Shown: positions 1 through 8,401, counted from the stretch's first letter. The stretch: 41,615 nucleotides of DNA from an uncultured Eubacteriales bacterium (GCA_949299535.1 CASGAQ010000011.1:1-41615), one strand, 5' to 3'. Numbers and translations: made by a program. The notes: generated by a model from the sequence alone, not told the origin.

Positions 1-13
1 ATTTAATTATACC

Positions 14-65
14 AAAAAGCAAGCGGATGCTCAATACCTTTCGGTAAATAGCATCCGCTTTTTCT
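14..65. terminator. Bidirectional terminator hairpin
   Basis: An 11-bp perfect stem (21-31 with 50-60) has an 18-nt loop. It is followed on the plus strand by a T-run at 59-63 and preceded by an A-run at 14-18 that reads as T on the minus strand. It can end murI transcription on the minus strand and any plus-strand unit entering from the left edge. Confidence 0.7.
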
Positions 66-70
66 GTTTT

Positions 71-99
71 GGGGCTATCTTAATGAGACAGCCCCTTTT
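71..99 (+). terminator. Second hairpin with T tail
   Basis: GGGGCT (71-76) pairs with AGCCCC (90-95). Beyond one mismatch the inner TCT/AGA also pairs, and TTTT follows at 96-99. The U tract lies only on the plus-strand side, so this looks like a backup terminator for a gene beyond the left edge. Confidence 0.5.
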
Positions 100-116
100 C
101 TTATGATAGGCTGGTG

Positions 117-929
117 TCATGATAATGCAACATTCGTCTTTTCCGCGATGATGCTTCCTTTTTTGCCGAGAAATATTTCCGCCGAGGCTGAAAATCCTGC
201 CGGATCATCGGACACGAAGTAGCGTATGGTTCCATGCTTTCCGGATTTGCTGAGCAGGTCTTTTTCGCGGAGCGCTTCCGCCATGGTCTTTACGGCTTCT
301 TTTGCAGGATTTATAAGTGTAACGTCGGGAAGAGCTTTTTCTATTGCATTTTTTATTATCGGAAAGTGTGTACAGCCCATGATGAGCGTATCCACCTCTC
401 CGCGGAAATGCGAAAGGTATTTTTCGCAGGCGAGGCGCGTTATTTCATCGCCTTCATCTGTAAAGCCGTATTCCACAAGAGGCACGAAAAGGGGACACGC
501 ACTTTGCAGAACGACTGCTTTGTCGTCGATGGCTTCTATTTTGCGCTTGAATATGTTTGAATTTATCGTTGCCTGTGTTCCGATAACGCCTATGCGCTTT
601 GTTTTCGAGGCGTTATAAGCCGCTTTTGCCGCATCGTTTACAACCCCGAAAACGGGAATATCCGTTATGTCAGATATTACTTCTATTGCGTTTGAGCTGA
701 CCGTGCCGCAAGCGGCAAGTATCGCTTTTACTCCGTGTGAGAGCAAAAAACATGCGTCCTCATTCGTATATTTTCGTATCGTTTCTCTTGATTTCGTTCC
801 GTAAGGAACTCTTCCGGTGTCGCCGAAATATATGATGTTTTCGCAGGGCAGAAGGTCTGAAAGTTCGCGGACCGCGCAAAGTCCGCCAAGTCCGCTGTCA
901 AAAATGCCTATGGCGCTGTCGTTCGGCAT
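117..929 (-). CDS. murI: Glutamate racemase
   Basis: Cofactor-independent racemase that makes D-glutamate for peptidoglycan in the cytoplasm. The 270-residue protein has the N-terminal IFDSGLGG motif, VPYGTKS near residue 41, and the two catalytic cysteines at C74 and C186, the latter in MGCTHFP. The first cysteine lies in ACGTVSS, where the usual motif is CNT; the Asn that normally contacts substrate is Gly here. The ATG at 929 is preferred over an in-frame GTG at 935, because GGAGG at 935-939 lies 5 nt before the ATG and overlaps the GTG. It lies 45 bp downstream of prmC in the same direction and is probably the last gene of yqhQ-prmC-murI. The family call is firm; only the motif variant is unusual. 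Confidence 0.95.
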   Translation of the reverse strand: MPNDSAIGIFDSGLGGLCAVRELSDLLPCENIIYFGDTGRVPYGTKSRETIRKYTNEDACFLLSHGVKAILAACGTVSSNAIEVISDITDIPVFGVVNDAAKAAYNASKTKRIGVIGTQATINSNIFKRKIEAIDDKAVVLQSACPLFVPLVEYGFTDEGDEITRLACEKYLSHFRGEVDTLIMGCTHFPIIKNAIEKALPDVTLINPAKEAVKTMAEALREKDLLSKSGKHGTIRYFVSDDPAGFSASAEIFLGKKGSIIAEKTNVALS

Positions 930-974
930 ACGCACCTCCGAATATATTGATCGTTTTAAATTTTATTCGCATAC

Positions 975-1811
975 TCAAGGTTTTATGACGATACCTCTTG
1001 TATTACCGCCGTAATCTCGGAAAAATTCGTGTTCCAAAGCCGCGTTCTCGCAAATAGCATGAAGTGCGCTGCGCTGATCGTATCCTATCTCAAAGATTAT
1101 CGCGCCGCCGGGCAAGAGCTTTTGCGGCAGAGTGGAAATGAATCTTTTATAGAATATAAGTCCGTCCGCTCCGCCGTCGAGCGCGCCGTAAGGCTCGCGG
1201 CAGACCTCGCGTGAGAGAGCTGATATATCTCCTGTCGGTATATACGGCGGATTTGAAACGATAAGATCGTATTTTTTCTCGTCAGATGTGAATTTTTCGG
1301 AAAAAATATCGCACTTTTCAAAAGTCATCCTGCCCGAAAGCGACAGGCGTTCGGCGTTTGACTCTGCCGTTTTGAGTGCTTCTTCGGAAATGTCGAGTGC
1401 ATGTACTGACGCATTTGAGTTTGCGGCGACGGCGAGCGCTATGCAGCCGCTTCCGGTACATATATCGAGCACTTTGGCTTCTTTTTGACCGAGAAATTCA
1501 ATGGCTTTTTCTACTATCACTTCGGTGTCCGCCCTCGGTATAAGACACGCGGGAGATACAGAGATTTCAAGGCCGAAAAAATCCGTTTTTCCGAGTATAT
1601 AAGCAAGAGGCTCGCCGTTTTGGCGGCGAGCAACGGCGATTTGAATTTCCTCCGATACATCGGGCGCTTCTTCTCCGTAGCGCAGAGTCAGAGTCCTTTT
1701 GTCAACGCCGAAAACATGGCAGACTATCTTCTCCGCTTCATAATCGGCAAACTCTCCGGATATAGGCAGGAGAGCGTCTTTTATATTTTTTTTAACTTGA
1801 AAATATGTCAT
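975..1811 (-). CDS. prmC: Peptide chain release factor N5-glutamine methyltransferase
   Basis: S-adenosylmethionine-dependent enzyme that methylates the GGQ glutamine of release factors 1 and 2. Of its 278 residues, the N-terminal ~75 form the helical release-factor-binding domain. The Rossmann methyltransferase fold follows: IPRADTE at 91-97 (IPRPETE in most homologs), SAM motif DICTGSGCIA at 116-125 and the diagnostic NPPY at 187-190. The ATG overlaps the stop codon of yqhQ by 4 nt (ATGA), which suggests translational coupling. A yqhQ-prmC pair is a familiar Firmicutes arrangement. There prfA often follows; here murI does. Confidence 0.95.
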   Translation of the reverse strand: MTYFQVKKNIKDALLPISGEFADYEAEKIVCHVFGVDKRTLTLRYGEEAPDVSEEIQIAVARRQNGEPLAYILGKTDFFGLEISVSPACLIPRADTEVIVEKAIEFLGQKEAKVLDICTGSGCIALAVAANSNASVHALDISEEALKTAESNAERLSLSGRMTFEKCDIFSEKFTSDEKKYDLIVSNPPYIPTGDISALSREVCREPYGALDGGADGLIFYKRFISTLPQKLLPGGAIIFEIGYDQRSALHAICENAALEHEFFRDYGGNTRGIVIKP

Positions 1812-2881
1812 TGCTTTTCCGTTTTGCCGTCTGTGTCGGAATTTTTCTCTGCTGTGTCTGAGTCGGTTTTGAAGTTATCGTTTGTGCCGCTTTCAGCAGA
1901 GTCATCGGGCGTTTCGGACACTTTGGGTTCAGGCGGAAATTCGTCGGGCATTGCCGCTTTGAGCGAGGCTATGGCACATTCTATCTGAGAGTCGTCGGGT
2001 TCTCGGGTTGTTATGCGCTGCATCCAAAGACCGGGTGCGGAAAGGATACGCACAACGATGTTGTCGTGCTTGCCTGCATACATGAGAAATTCATATCCGA
2101 CGCCCATTACAAGCGGAAGAATGAGCAGTTTTATAAGCACTCTGAGAAGACCGTTTTCCCAAGTGATAAAAAGTCCAGCCACGATACCGAGCAGTATCAT
2201 TACGAACATAAAGCTCGTTCCGCAGCGAGGGTGGAAACGGGAATGTTTTTTTACATTTTCAACGGTGAGTTCTTCTCCTGCCTCGTAGCAGAATATGGAT
2301 TTGTGTTCTGCACCGTGGTATTCGAAAGTGCGGCGTATATCTTTCATCAGGGATACAAGGAGCATATACGCGACAAAGATGATGACTTTTATGGCGCCTT
2401 CGACTGCGCTTTTCCAAAGTCCGAGATCTCCCGTAGCTTTTTCAAGCAGATTTGTAAAGAAGGTGGGGAGGAACATGAATAAAAAGAGCGCAAGAGCCAC
2501 GCCGAGTATCATGGCGATGACCATGATGAAGTCCATAACGCTTTTACCGAAGTGCTTTTTGAGCCATTTTTCAAATTTTGTTTCCTGTGCTTCTTCGTCT
2601 ATGCCGAGCATTGAGGCGGAATCGTTTAGAGTGGAGAGGGAAAGCCGCATGGAATCTATAAAATTTACGACACCTCGTATGATCGGTATCTTAAAAAATT
2701 TGCTTTTTTTTCTCCATGATTTGAATTTTGATGTTTTTGTGAGCTTTGTTCCGTCATCGCGGCGCACAGTCGTTGCAACATTGTCGCCGCACTTCATCAT
2801 TACGCCTTCAAGAACCGCCTGACCGCCGACTTTTCCGCAGCGTTCGGGGATATATGAGCATTTTTGATTTTTGTTTCCCAT
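1808..2881 (-). CDS. yqhQ: DUF1385 membrane protein, YqhQ-like
   Basis: A 357-residue integral membrane protein of the DUF1385 family, biochemical function unknown. The family N-terminus (KVGGQAVLEGVMM) and the conserved EYHGAEHKSIFCYE block are both present, followed by FHPRCGTSF. Hydrophobic segments lie at about 115-140, 160-180, 220-240 and 250-265. The C-terminal ~45 residues are acidic, Ser/Thr-rich and probably disordered. It is the first gene of a unit with prmC and murI, overlapping prmC by 4 nt. The HGAEHK and RCGTS motifs suggest metal or substrate binding, but no reaction can be assigned. Confidence 0.9.
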   Translation of the reverse strand: MGNKNQKCSYIPERCGKVGGQAVLEGVMMKCGDNVATTVRRDDGTKLTKTSKFKSWRKKSKFFKIPIIRGVVNFIDSMRLSLSTLNDSASMLGIDEEAQETKFEKWLKKHFGKSVMDFIMVIAMILGVALALFLFMFLPTFFTNLLEKATGDLGLWKSAVEGAIKVIIFVAYMLLVSLMKDIRRTFEYHGAEHKSIFCYEAGEELTVENVKKHSRFHPRCGTSFMFVMILLGIVAGLFITWENGLLRVLIKLLILPLVMGVGYEFLMYAGKHDNIVVRILSAPGLWMQRITTREPDDSQIECAIASLKAAMPDEFPPEPKVSETPDDSAESGTNDNFKTDSDTAEKNSDTDGKTEKQ

Positions 2882-2957
2882 TTTAAAGCCTTTCTTCAGT
2901 TTTGTTGATACACGACATATTATACATCACAAATGTTAACAAATAAAGTAAAAAAAT

Positions 2958-2988
2958 AAAAAAGCCGCTCTTAAAAAACGGTTTTTTT
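2958..2988. terminator. Weak A/T-flanked hairpin
   Basis: AAAAAAGCCG (2958-2967) pairs with CGGTTTTTTT (2979-2988), allowing one G-T pair, around an 11-nt loop. It lies between the yqhQ start and the secG terminator. The rest of 2882-3111 shows no gene. It could be a backup terminator for secG on the minus strand. Confidence 0.35.
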
Positions 2989-3111
2989 ATCATCTTTATG
3001 TTATAAGGCGTATTTTTTACTGCGCCGTGTCCGTTTTGCCGTGTGTCTTGAAATAAGTGCGGTGATTTGTCTTAAATGAACGAAATATCCGCCGAAAAAA
3101 ACGTATCATGT

Positions 3112-3138
3112 AAAAATGCCCGTCTGACGGGCATTTTT
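3112..3138. terminator. secG terminator
   Basis: A near-perfect palindrome (AAAAATGCCCGTC and its complement around one base) gives a GC-rich stem with A/T tails on both sides. It sits 31 bp past the secG stop codon and reads as hairpin plus U-run on the minus strand. Confidence 0.8.
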
Positions 3139-3168
3139 ACTGTTCGCAAAGCGCGATAACTTATTTAT

Positions 3169-3414
3169 TCAAGAGCAGAGAATGTAAGCAGCAATAGCCA
3201 AAACCGCGAATACCGCGCAAGCGATGGTCGTATAGCGGGAAAGTCTTTTTTCTTTCGTCTGTCCCTGGTTTTTGCCGAAATAAGAATCGCCGGACGTACC
3301 GCCGATGGCGCCGGAAAGACCGCGTTTCTTGGAGTTCTGGAAAAAAACGAGAAGAATTATCACAACTGATACGAGCATGAGGACAGAACCGAGAATATAA
3401 GCGAGAACCGTCAT
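3169..3414 (-). CDS. secG: Preprotein translocase subunit SecG
   Basis: Small membrane subunit of the SecYEG channel. The 81-residue protein has the expected two transmembrane segments (about 3-23 and 58-79) around the conserved cytoplasmic loop GLSGAIGGTSGDSYFGK. The start was set at the ATG at 3414, since GGAGG lies 8 nt upstream; a longer in-frame reading from 3507 would add an unrelated 31-residue leader. It is monocistronic here, with a promoter at 3517-3545 and a terminator at 3112-3138. The common clostridial neighbours rnr and smpB are absent. Confidence 0.93.
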   Translation of the reverse strand: MTVLAYILGSVLMLVSVVIILLVFFQNSKKRGLSGAIGGTSGDSYFGKNQGQTKEKRLSRYTTIACAVFAVLAIAAYILCS

Positions 3415-3516
3415 TTTATAAACCTCCGAATTTACGGGACACAGCCCGCAGATTTTCTTTGAAATATCACAGATATATAAAGGGATAAAAACAGCCTTTA
3501 TAAACATTTGTATTTA

Positions 3517-3545
3517 ATAATACCATACGGCGGCGGAAAATGCAA
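3517..3545 (-). promoter_or_regulatory. secG sigma-A promoter
   Basis: On the minus strand TTGCAT (3540-3545) and TATTAT (3517-3522) are separated by 17 bp, about 100 nt before the secG ATG. Confidence 0.6.
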
Positions 3546-3668
3546 GAGTTTTTTATAAGTAACCATGAAAAAAAAGAGTTTTATAACCATGAAAAAATAT
3601 ATAAATATCATATGATTTTCGCCGTATTCCCGAATATGTCTGTTTTGAGTCTGCGGGTTTATATTTTA

Positions 3669-5039
3669 TCAGGTTTTGTCACAGCAGTCAAAGCCGTTGT
3701 CTATGTAATTGGCTATAAAGCGGACGTTGAATCTGCGGGAGCTGCAGAGCGTTCTTTCTCCTCCGGCGACATCGATATCTTCGGGAAGAACGAATTTTAT
3801 GCATCTTACGGTTATGTCGCGGCAGCCCTCGCGTGTGTGAGCCGGAATGGTCAAGGTCTTGAGTCCCCGTTTGTACTCTTTGCCGCATTTATCCGTTTCG
3901 TTCAGTATAACTGCGAGCGCTACGCGTTTGTTTGGGCAGACATTGCGAAGCGTAACGTCTATCTGAATTATCCTGCCGAGAGAATCCAGATATATATCTC
4001 CTGCATCGAATTCTATCGAGTCGTCGCAGCTGTCCGCAGTAAATTCGACCGGTTTCGGGCATGATTCCGGCGTAACTACCCCGCCGCAGTCGATCTCTAT
4101 TGTCGGCGAGGGAAAATTAACAGTGTTACCGTCTTTATCTTCGTATTCGATACTTTCATTCACTTCCGTAGTTCCCGAGCAATCTCCGACGTGGCGTACG
4201 GTAAACTCCAGAAACGCTCCTTCACTTTTGCTTACGCCGAGTTCGTCTATTTTCCATTCAGCCGTCCTGTTGTCTATGAGACTTGCCGTTCCTTTGTCGG
4301 GAGATGAGAGCGACGTTATTTTGAAGCAGGGAGATACTGTATCTGTTATTACGATATCGCGCGCCCCCGGTTTTGTTATGTTTTTGGCGAGGTCTTCAAA
4401 TATCTTTTCAAGTTCCTCGTCGCTCGGAGATATTGCGACGTATGCCGAATCGGGATCGGAAGCCCAGTCGCTCATAGCCTGAACGTCTATGCCTCCGTTT
4501 CCTTCAAGCCCTATGCAGTAGATGACAACACCTTGCGCTTTGGCGGCGGAGGCGGGAACATTCGCGTCGCCTCCCGCCGTTGTTTTTCCGTCGGTAAACA
4601 TTACCATGATCTTCTCGTTTGATGATGTGAGATCGAACAGTTCGGAGGCTTTTATAAAAGCGTCTTCGTGATTCGTGGAACCTTCTGCCGAAAGCGCGTC
4701 TACCGCCGATTTAAGCTCTTCGACCGATGTTATGAGAGAAGTGTCTTTTGTCGCTTCTGTTGCAAAGCTTACGATTCCGATATGACTTCCGAAGCCTATT
4801 TGACCTTCGGTATCGCCTCGCGTAGCGTCATATATTATGTCGATGAATTTTTTTGCTCCGTTTTTGAGATTTGCCAGCGACGCGCCTGCCATGCTTCTTG
4901 AACGATCCAATATCAAAACGATATCTGCGGGATTTGAGATAATATCCGGTTCCGCAGTGATGGAGAGTTTGACCTTAAAAGAGCCGCCGCATTCTATGCT
5001 CTGACTGTCCAGTTATTTGTTTGAATTTGTTATGCCCAT
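3669..5039 (-). pseudogene. VWA-domain protein gene with in-frame TAA at codon 9
   Basis: The reading frame encodes a von Willebrand factor A protein: LILDRSRSMAG with the MIDAS motif DxSxS, MFTDGKTT, then a DUF11-like beta domain and a Cys-rich C-terminus (CPNKRVALAV, GCRDI, ending DCCDK). No signal peptide is visible. The proper start is the ATG at 5039, giving MGITNSNK, and the next codon (5015-5013) is TAA. The frame then continues unbroken as LDSQSIECGGSFKV through to the natural stop at 3671-3669. From memory, clostridial homologs begin MGITNxNKLLD, so the stop most likely replaces a Leu codon (TTA to TAA). The remaining ~447 codons have no other stop or frameshift. This is therefore a fresh nonsense mutation, a sequencing error or a suppressed stop. 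A TTG at 4916 could start a shorter product, but it lies inside the VWA core beta strand and has no clear ribosome binding site. Confidence 0.8.
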
Positions 5040-5151
5040 TTCCGTTCCTACCTTTCTGCCTTCCGTTTCGGAAGAACTCCTTATAATATATGCCGGAAAA
5101 TGCGCGGGCGTTCTGCTTAAAGGTTTCATAATGAAAAAATTGTAAAAATAA

Positions 5152-5180
5152 TTGAATAATTCTTTACCATATGATATACT
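5152..5180 (+). promoter_or_regulatory. Promoter of the FTR-like/thioredoxin pair
   Basis: TTGAAT (5152-5157) and TATACT (5175-5180) are 17 bp apart. A small inverted repeat, ATACTT (5176-5181) with AAGTAT (5190-5195), overlaps the -10 end and could be an operator. Confidence 0.65.
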
Positions 5181-5219
5181 TAAAATATAAAGTATGTTTC
5201 GCCATCGGGAGGTATATTT

Positions 5220-5417
5220 ATGAAGATAACGCTGAATCCGGACGAAGAGATAGTACGCTCCGTCAAAGAAGGACTTGAGAAAACAGGCGGCTATTGCCCC
5301 TGCCGCATACAGCGCACAGAGGATTTCAAGTGTATGTGCAAAGAGTTTAGAGATCAGATAAAAGATCCCGATTTCGAAGGCTTCTGCCACTGTATGCTTT
5401 ACTACAAATCAAAATGA
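5220..5417 (+). CDS. Ferredoxin-thioredoxin reductase catalytic-subunit-like protein
   Basis: A 65-residue cytoplasmic protein with six cysteines as three CxC pairs: CPC at 26-28, CMC at 38-40 and CHC at 56-58. Ferredoxin-thioredoxin reductase catalytic chains use CPC-x16-CPC-x8-CHC to hold a [4Fe-4S] cluster beside a redox disulfide. Here the outer pairs keep the same 32-residue span, but the middle pair is seven residues earlier (x9 and x15). The stop codon overlaps an ATG 18 nt before the thioredoxin start, so the two genes are one transcript. The inferred job is passing electrons from ferredoxin to the adjacent thioredoxin. A ribosome binding site (GGGAGG) precedes the ATG. It is much shorter than plant or cyanobacterial subunits and no variable chain is seen nearby. 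Confidence 0.75.
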   Translation: MKITLNPDEEIVRSVKEGLEKTGGYCPCRIQRTEDFKCMCKEFRDQIKDPDFEGFCHCMLYYKSK

Positions 5418-5431
5418 AAGGCGAAAATGTG

Positions 5432-5740
5432 ATGTCCGAAACAGTGATCACCGAACAGAATTTTGAAAAAGAAGTTTTAGGCTCTGATATTCCCGTGCTG
5501 GTAGATTTTTTTGCGACATGGTGCGGTCCCTGCCATATGCTTGCGCCGATAATCGAGGAAATAGCAAAAGAAAACGAGGGAAAACTCAAGGTCGGCAAAG
5601 TCAATGTTGACGAACAGCCTGCGCTTGCCGCGGCTTTCGGAATAGAGAGCATACCCACGCTTATCGTATTCAAAAACGGAAAAGTTACAAATAAAGCTCT
5701 TGGATATATGTCAAAAGAGTCTGTGCTTTCGCTGTTGTGA
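5432..5740 (+). CDS. trxA: Thioredoxin
   Basis: A 102-residue thioredoxin that reduces protein disulfides. The active site WCGPC is at 30-34 and the cis-proline motif SIPTL follows near residue 75. The start was set at the ATG at 5432, giving MSETVI, with AGGCG 8 nt upstream. An in-frame ATG at 5414 overlaps the upstream stop but has a weaker site and would add six residues. No NADPH-thioredoxin reductase gene is nearby. The partner in the operon is the FTR-like protein, which supports ferredoxin as reductant. Confidence 0.93.
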   Translation: MSETVITEQNFEKEVLGSDIPVLVDFFATWCGPCHMLAPIIEEIAKENEGKLKVGKVNVDEQPALAAAFGIESIPTLIVFKNGKVTNKALGYMSKESVLSLL

Positions 5741-5755
5741 ATGACGGCTCGTTTT

Positions 5756-5793
5756 TCTCCCGATTTTCCGCATGGGAGATCGGGAGATTTTTT
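5756..5793 (+). terminator. trxA terminator
   Basis: TCTCCCGAT (5756-5764) pairs with ATCGGGAGA (5779-5787), followed by six T at 5788-5793. It lies 16 bp after the trxA stop and touches the 3' end of the convergent lipoprotein gene. Confidence 0.85.
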
Positions 5794-6307
5794 ATTGCGT
5801 CGTCGCTTCGAATGATATTATATCTGCCTCTGTTCCTTTGCGTATTATTTTCAAAGGCAGTTTCGTGCCTCTGTCTATATATATGGTTATATCTTCACTT
5901 TCGTTTGTGCAGACGTATACCGCGACTCCTCCGGGAGAGGCTTTTTCTATCTTCCATGAGCCGTATGATTGGATCGAAAAGAGGCTTGAAATTTTCTCGG
6001 ATTTGAGCAGTTTCCGTCCCTCGCATATCGGAGCATTCAGTCCGTTTGTCTTCAGGAATACGCCGTTTTCGTTTGTTATAAATGTGATATCTTTGAGTTC
6101 GGACGGCTCGGTAAATGAGAAAGAAACAGAATCTCTTGTCTTTTCTATGTACGTCCTGTATTTTATACCGTCAAGGGTGATGTTAGCCGTCGCTCGGAAC
6201 CCGTTCTTTTGGTATCCGGTCAGCTTTTCCATATTTACGTTTTCTGAACACGAGGAAAAACAGAAAAGAGATAATAACATCATAATAATGCACAGCATAC
6301 GTTTCAT
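5792..6307 (-). CDS. Small secreted lipoprotein, function unknown
   Basis: A 171-residue protein with a type II signal peptide: MKRM, a hydrophobic run, then FCFSSC with the lipidated cysteine at C20. The mature part is predicted to be beta-rich (alternating ITLDG, YIEK, VSFSF) and ends without a second membrane segment. The pattern resembles LolA/LppX-type lipoprotein folds, but I cannot assign a family. It is monocistronic and convergent with trxA. It is probably anchored outside the cytoplasmic membrane. Confidence 0.8.
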   Translation of the reverse strand: MKRMLCIIMMLLSLFCFSSCSENVNMEKLTGYQKNGFRATANITLDGIKYRTYIEKTRDSVSFSFTEPSELKDITFITNENGVFLKTNGLNAPICEGRKLLKSEKISSLFSIQSYGSWKIEKASPGGVAVYVCTNESEDITIYIDRGTKLPLKIIRKGTEADIISFEATTQ

Positions 6308-6475
6308 TTTAACGCCTCCGTCATAAAATGCTGTTTAATTATATTGAAACAGGAGACGTTTTATGAATCGCGTTCACTTAGGAACAAGGAATATTTTGTG
6401 AAAAATAAGTCAGAATGTATATTTTGGGAAGATAATGTTCAAAAATAACAAAAAATTGAATAAGGAGATGATACT

Positions 6476-7396
6476 TTGACACTTGTTGTTATGGCGGCAG
6501 GTATGGGAAGCCGTTTCGGCGGGCTGAAGCAGCTTACCCCCCTTACCGATGATAATGAATTTATTATAGATTTTACCGTTTACGACGCTGTCCGTGCAGG
6601 ATTCGATAAAATAATTTTTATCATAAAAGAAGAAAATCTTGAGCTTTTTGAAAAGACGATCGGTGCGCGCGTGAGAAAAAGCGGCATTGAGGTCGGATAT
6701 GCTTTTCAAAGACAGGAGATTGAGGGGTATGAAGTGCCGCAGGACAGAGTAAAGCCGTGGGGAACAACTCATGCGCTTTTGGCGCTCGGCGAGATGAAAG
6801 AAAACTTCGGCATACTCAACGCCGACGATTTTTACGGCTTTGATACGCTGAAGAAGCTCCGCGATTTTCTTGATTCGGCAAAGGACGATGAGATATCGCA
6901 TTATTGTATGATAGGCTATGAGCTTGAAAAAACTTTGAGCGAGCACGGTACGGTATCTCGCGGGATATGCCGTGTAAATGAGCGCGGCACGCTTGATTTT
7001 ATTGAGGAAAACAAGAAGGTGGAGAAACTTCCCGACGGCAAGGTGATAAATACTTATGAAGACGGCAGAGTAGCCGAGATTCCCAAAAACTGCACAGTTT
7101 CGATGAACTGCTTCGGTTTTACGCCGTCGGTAACAAGACATATGAAGCCGCTTTTCGATGAATTTTTGGAGAACAATAAAAACGACCTTTCAAAATGCGA
7201 ATTTTTGATACCTACGGCGGTGAAAATGCTCATCGACAGAGGCAAATGCGACGTCAGGGTAATACCTACGTGTTCCGTTTGGAAGGGTGTAACATATGTT
7301 CAGGACAGCGAACCGTTCCGCGAATTTATAAGAAATGAAAAGCGCTTGGGAAATTATCCAAAAGATCTTTGGGAAAAGAAAACTGTGTGCATATAA
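6476..7396 (+). CDS. NTP_transferase family nucleotidyltransferase
   Basis: A 306-residue protein of the sugar-phosphate/alcohol-phosphate nucleotidyltransferase family. The N-terminal nucleotide-binding signature is MAAGMGSRFGGLKQL (residues 6-20), and the metal-binding segment is GILNADDFYG near residue 120. The start is TTG at 6476, with TAAGGAG 8 nt upstream; a nearby ATG at 6468 is out of frame and overlaps the ribosome binding site. Homologs are often next to a choline/aminoglycoside-type kinase, which is absent here, so the substrate is open (hexose-1-phosphate or phospho-alcohol). It stands alone between a lipoprotein gene and a shared terminator. Confidence 0.85.
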   Translation: MTLVVMAAGMGSRFGGLKQLTPLTDDNEFIIDFTVYDAVRAGFDKIIFIIKEENLELFEKTIGARVRKSGIEVGYAFQRQEIEGYEVPQDRVKPWGTTHALLALGEMKENFGILNADDFYGFDTLKKLRDFLDSAKDDEISHYCMIGYELEKTLSEHGTVSRGICRVNERGTLDFIEENKKVEKLPDGKVINTYEDGRVAEIPKNCTVSMNCFGFTPSVTRHMKPLFDEFLENNKNDLSKCEFLIPTAVKMLIDRGKCDVRVIPTCSVWKGVTYVQDSEPFREFIRNEKRLGNYPKDLWEKKTVCI

Positions 7397-7400
7397 ACAA

Positions 7401-7434
7401 AAAATCGGAGAACTCCGGAAAGTTCTCCGATTTT
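7401..7434. terminator. Bidirectional terminator
   Basis: A 14-bp perfect stem (7401-7414 with 7421-7434) has a 6-nt loop and A/T tails on both sides. It separates the convergent nucleotidyltransferase and SPFH genes. Confidence 0.9.
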
Positions 7435-7465
7435 TGTCAAGTATACGGTAAATGAAGCGAGATTT

Positions 7466-8401
7466 TTATTCGGCGTGAGTCTGATCTGAAACAAATTCCT
7501 TCACGCTTGTCGCAAGTCCTGCGAGCGACTGAAGATTGCTTGGAATTATTATCTTTGTGGCTTTTCCGTCTGCCGCTTTTTCAAAAGCTTCGAGGCTCTT
7601 TATTGCAATAACTGCGTCGGAGGGGGCGGCTTCGTTGATGAGCTTTATGCCGTCCGCCGTCGCCTGCTGTATCTGAATGATAGCTTCCGCTTCGCCTTCG
7701 GCGCGGCGTATGCGAGCTTCTTTTTCGGCTTCGGCAAGAAGTATCTGCTCCTGCTTCTGAGCTTCCGCGTTGAGTATCATAGCCTGCTTTTTACCTTCGG
7801 CGGTGAGTATATCCGCCGCTTTCGTACCCTCTGCTATGAGTATCTTCTCGCGGCGTTCGCGCTCCGCTTTCATCTGTTTTTCCATTGCGTCCTGTATCTC
7901 TTTGGGCGGAATGATATTTTTAAGTTCGACTCTGTTGACCTTTATGCCCCAAGGGTCGGTCGCTTCGTCGAGAGTCGTTCTCATTCTGGCGTTTATAAGG
8001 TCGCGGGAGGTGAGCGTGTTGTCAAGCTCCAACTCGCCTATTATGTTGCGAAGCGTCGTTGCGGTAAGGTTTTCGATTGCGTTTCTGGGATTTTCCACAC
8101 CGTATGTGTAAAGTTTGCAGTCTGTTATCTGATAGAAAACGACGGTGTCTATCCTCATTTTGACGTTGTCTTTCGTTATAACGTCCTGAGGTTCGAAATC
8201 GGCTATCTTTTCCATGAGAGATATCTTGTTTCTTATGTTGTCGAAGAAAGGAATCTTGAAATGAAGTCCTGTATGCCATGTCGAATGATATGTTCCGAGA
8301 CGCTCTACGATATACGCCTGCGCCTGAGGAACGATGCGGATATTGGCTATGGCGACGATAACGATTATTGCCAAAATGATTCCGATGATTATGAAGGGCA
8401 T
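7466..8401 (-). CDS. SPFH/Band 7 (stomatin-like) membrane protein
   Basis: A 311-residue stomatin/QmcA-type scaffold. It has an N-terminal transmembrane segment (about 3-21), then the SPFH domain (IVPQAQAYIVERLGTYHSTWHTGLHFKIPF) and a long Ala/Glu-rich coiled coil (about 175-245, with EAQKQEQILLAEAEKEARIR). The C-terminal KSLEAFEKAADGKATKIIIP motif is typical of the family. It lies 18 bp downstream of the NfeD gene. This stomatin-NfeD pairing is conserved and is linked to membrane microdomain organisation. No enzymatic role is implied. Confidence 0.92.
   Translation of the reverse strand: MPFIIIGIILAIIVIVAIANIRIVPQAQAYIVERLGTYHSTWHTGLHFKIPFFDNIRNKISLMEKIADFEPQDVITKDNVKMRIDTVVFYQITDCKLYTYGVENPRNAIENLTATTLRNIIGELELDNTLTSRDLINARMRTTLDEATDPWGIKVNRVELKNIIPPKEIQDAMEKQMKAERERREKILIAEGTKAADILTAEGKKQAMILNAEAQKQEQILLAEAEKEARIRRAEGEAEAIIQIQQATADGIKLINEAAPSDAVIAIKSLEAFEKAADGKATKIIIPSNLQSLAGLATSVKEFVSDQTHAE

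Noticed and set aside
3541..3595. Direct repeat around ACCATGAAAAAA near 3552 and 3587
   Set aside because: Short, A-rich and imperfect; likely chance in an intergenic stretch.
5013..5015. Recoding of the stop to selenocysteine or pyrrolysine in the VWA gene
   Set aside because: The stop is TAA; selenocysteine uses TGA and pyrrolysine TAG, and TAA ends several other genes here.
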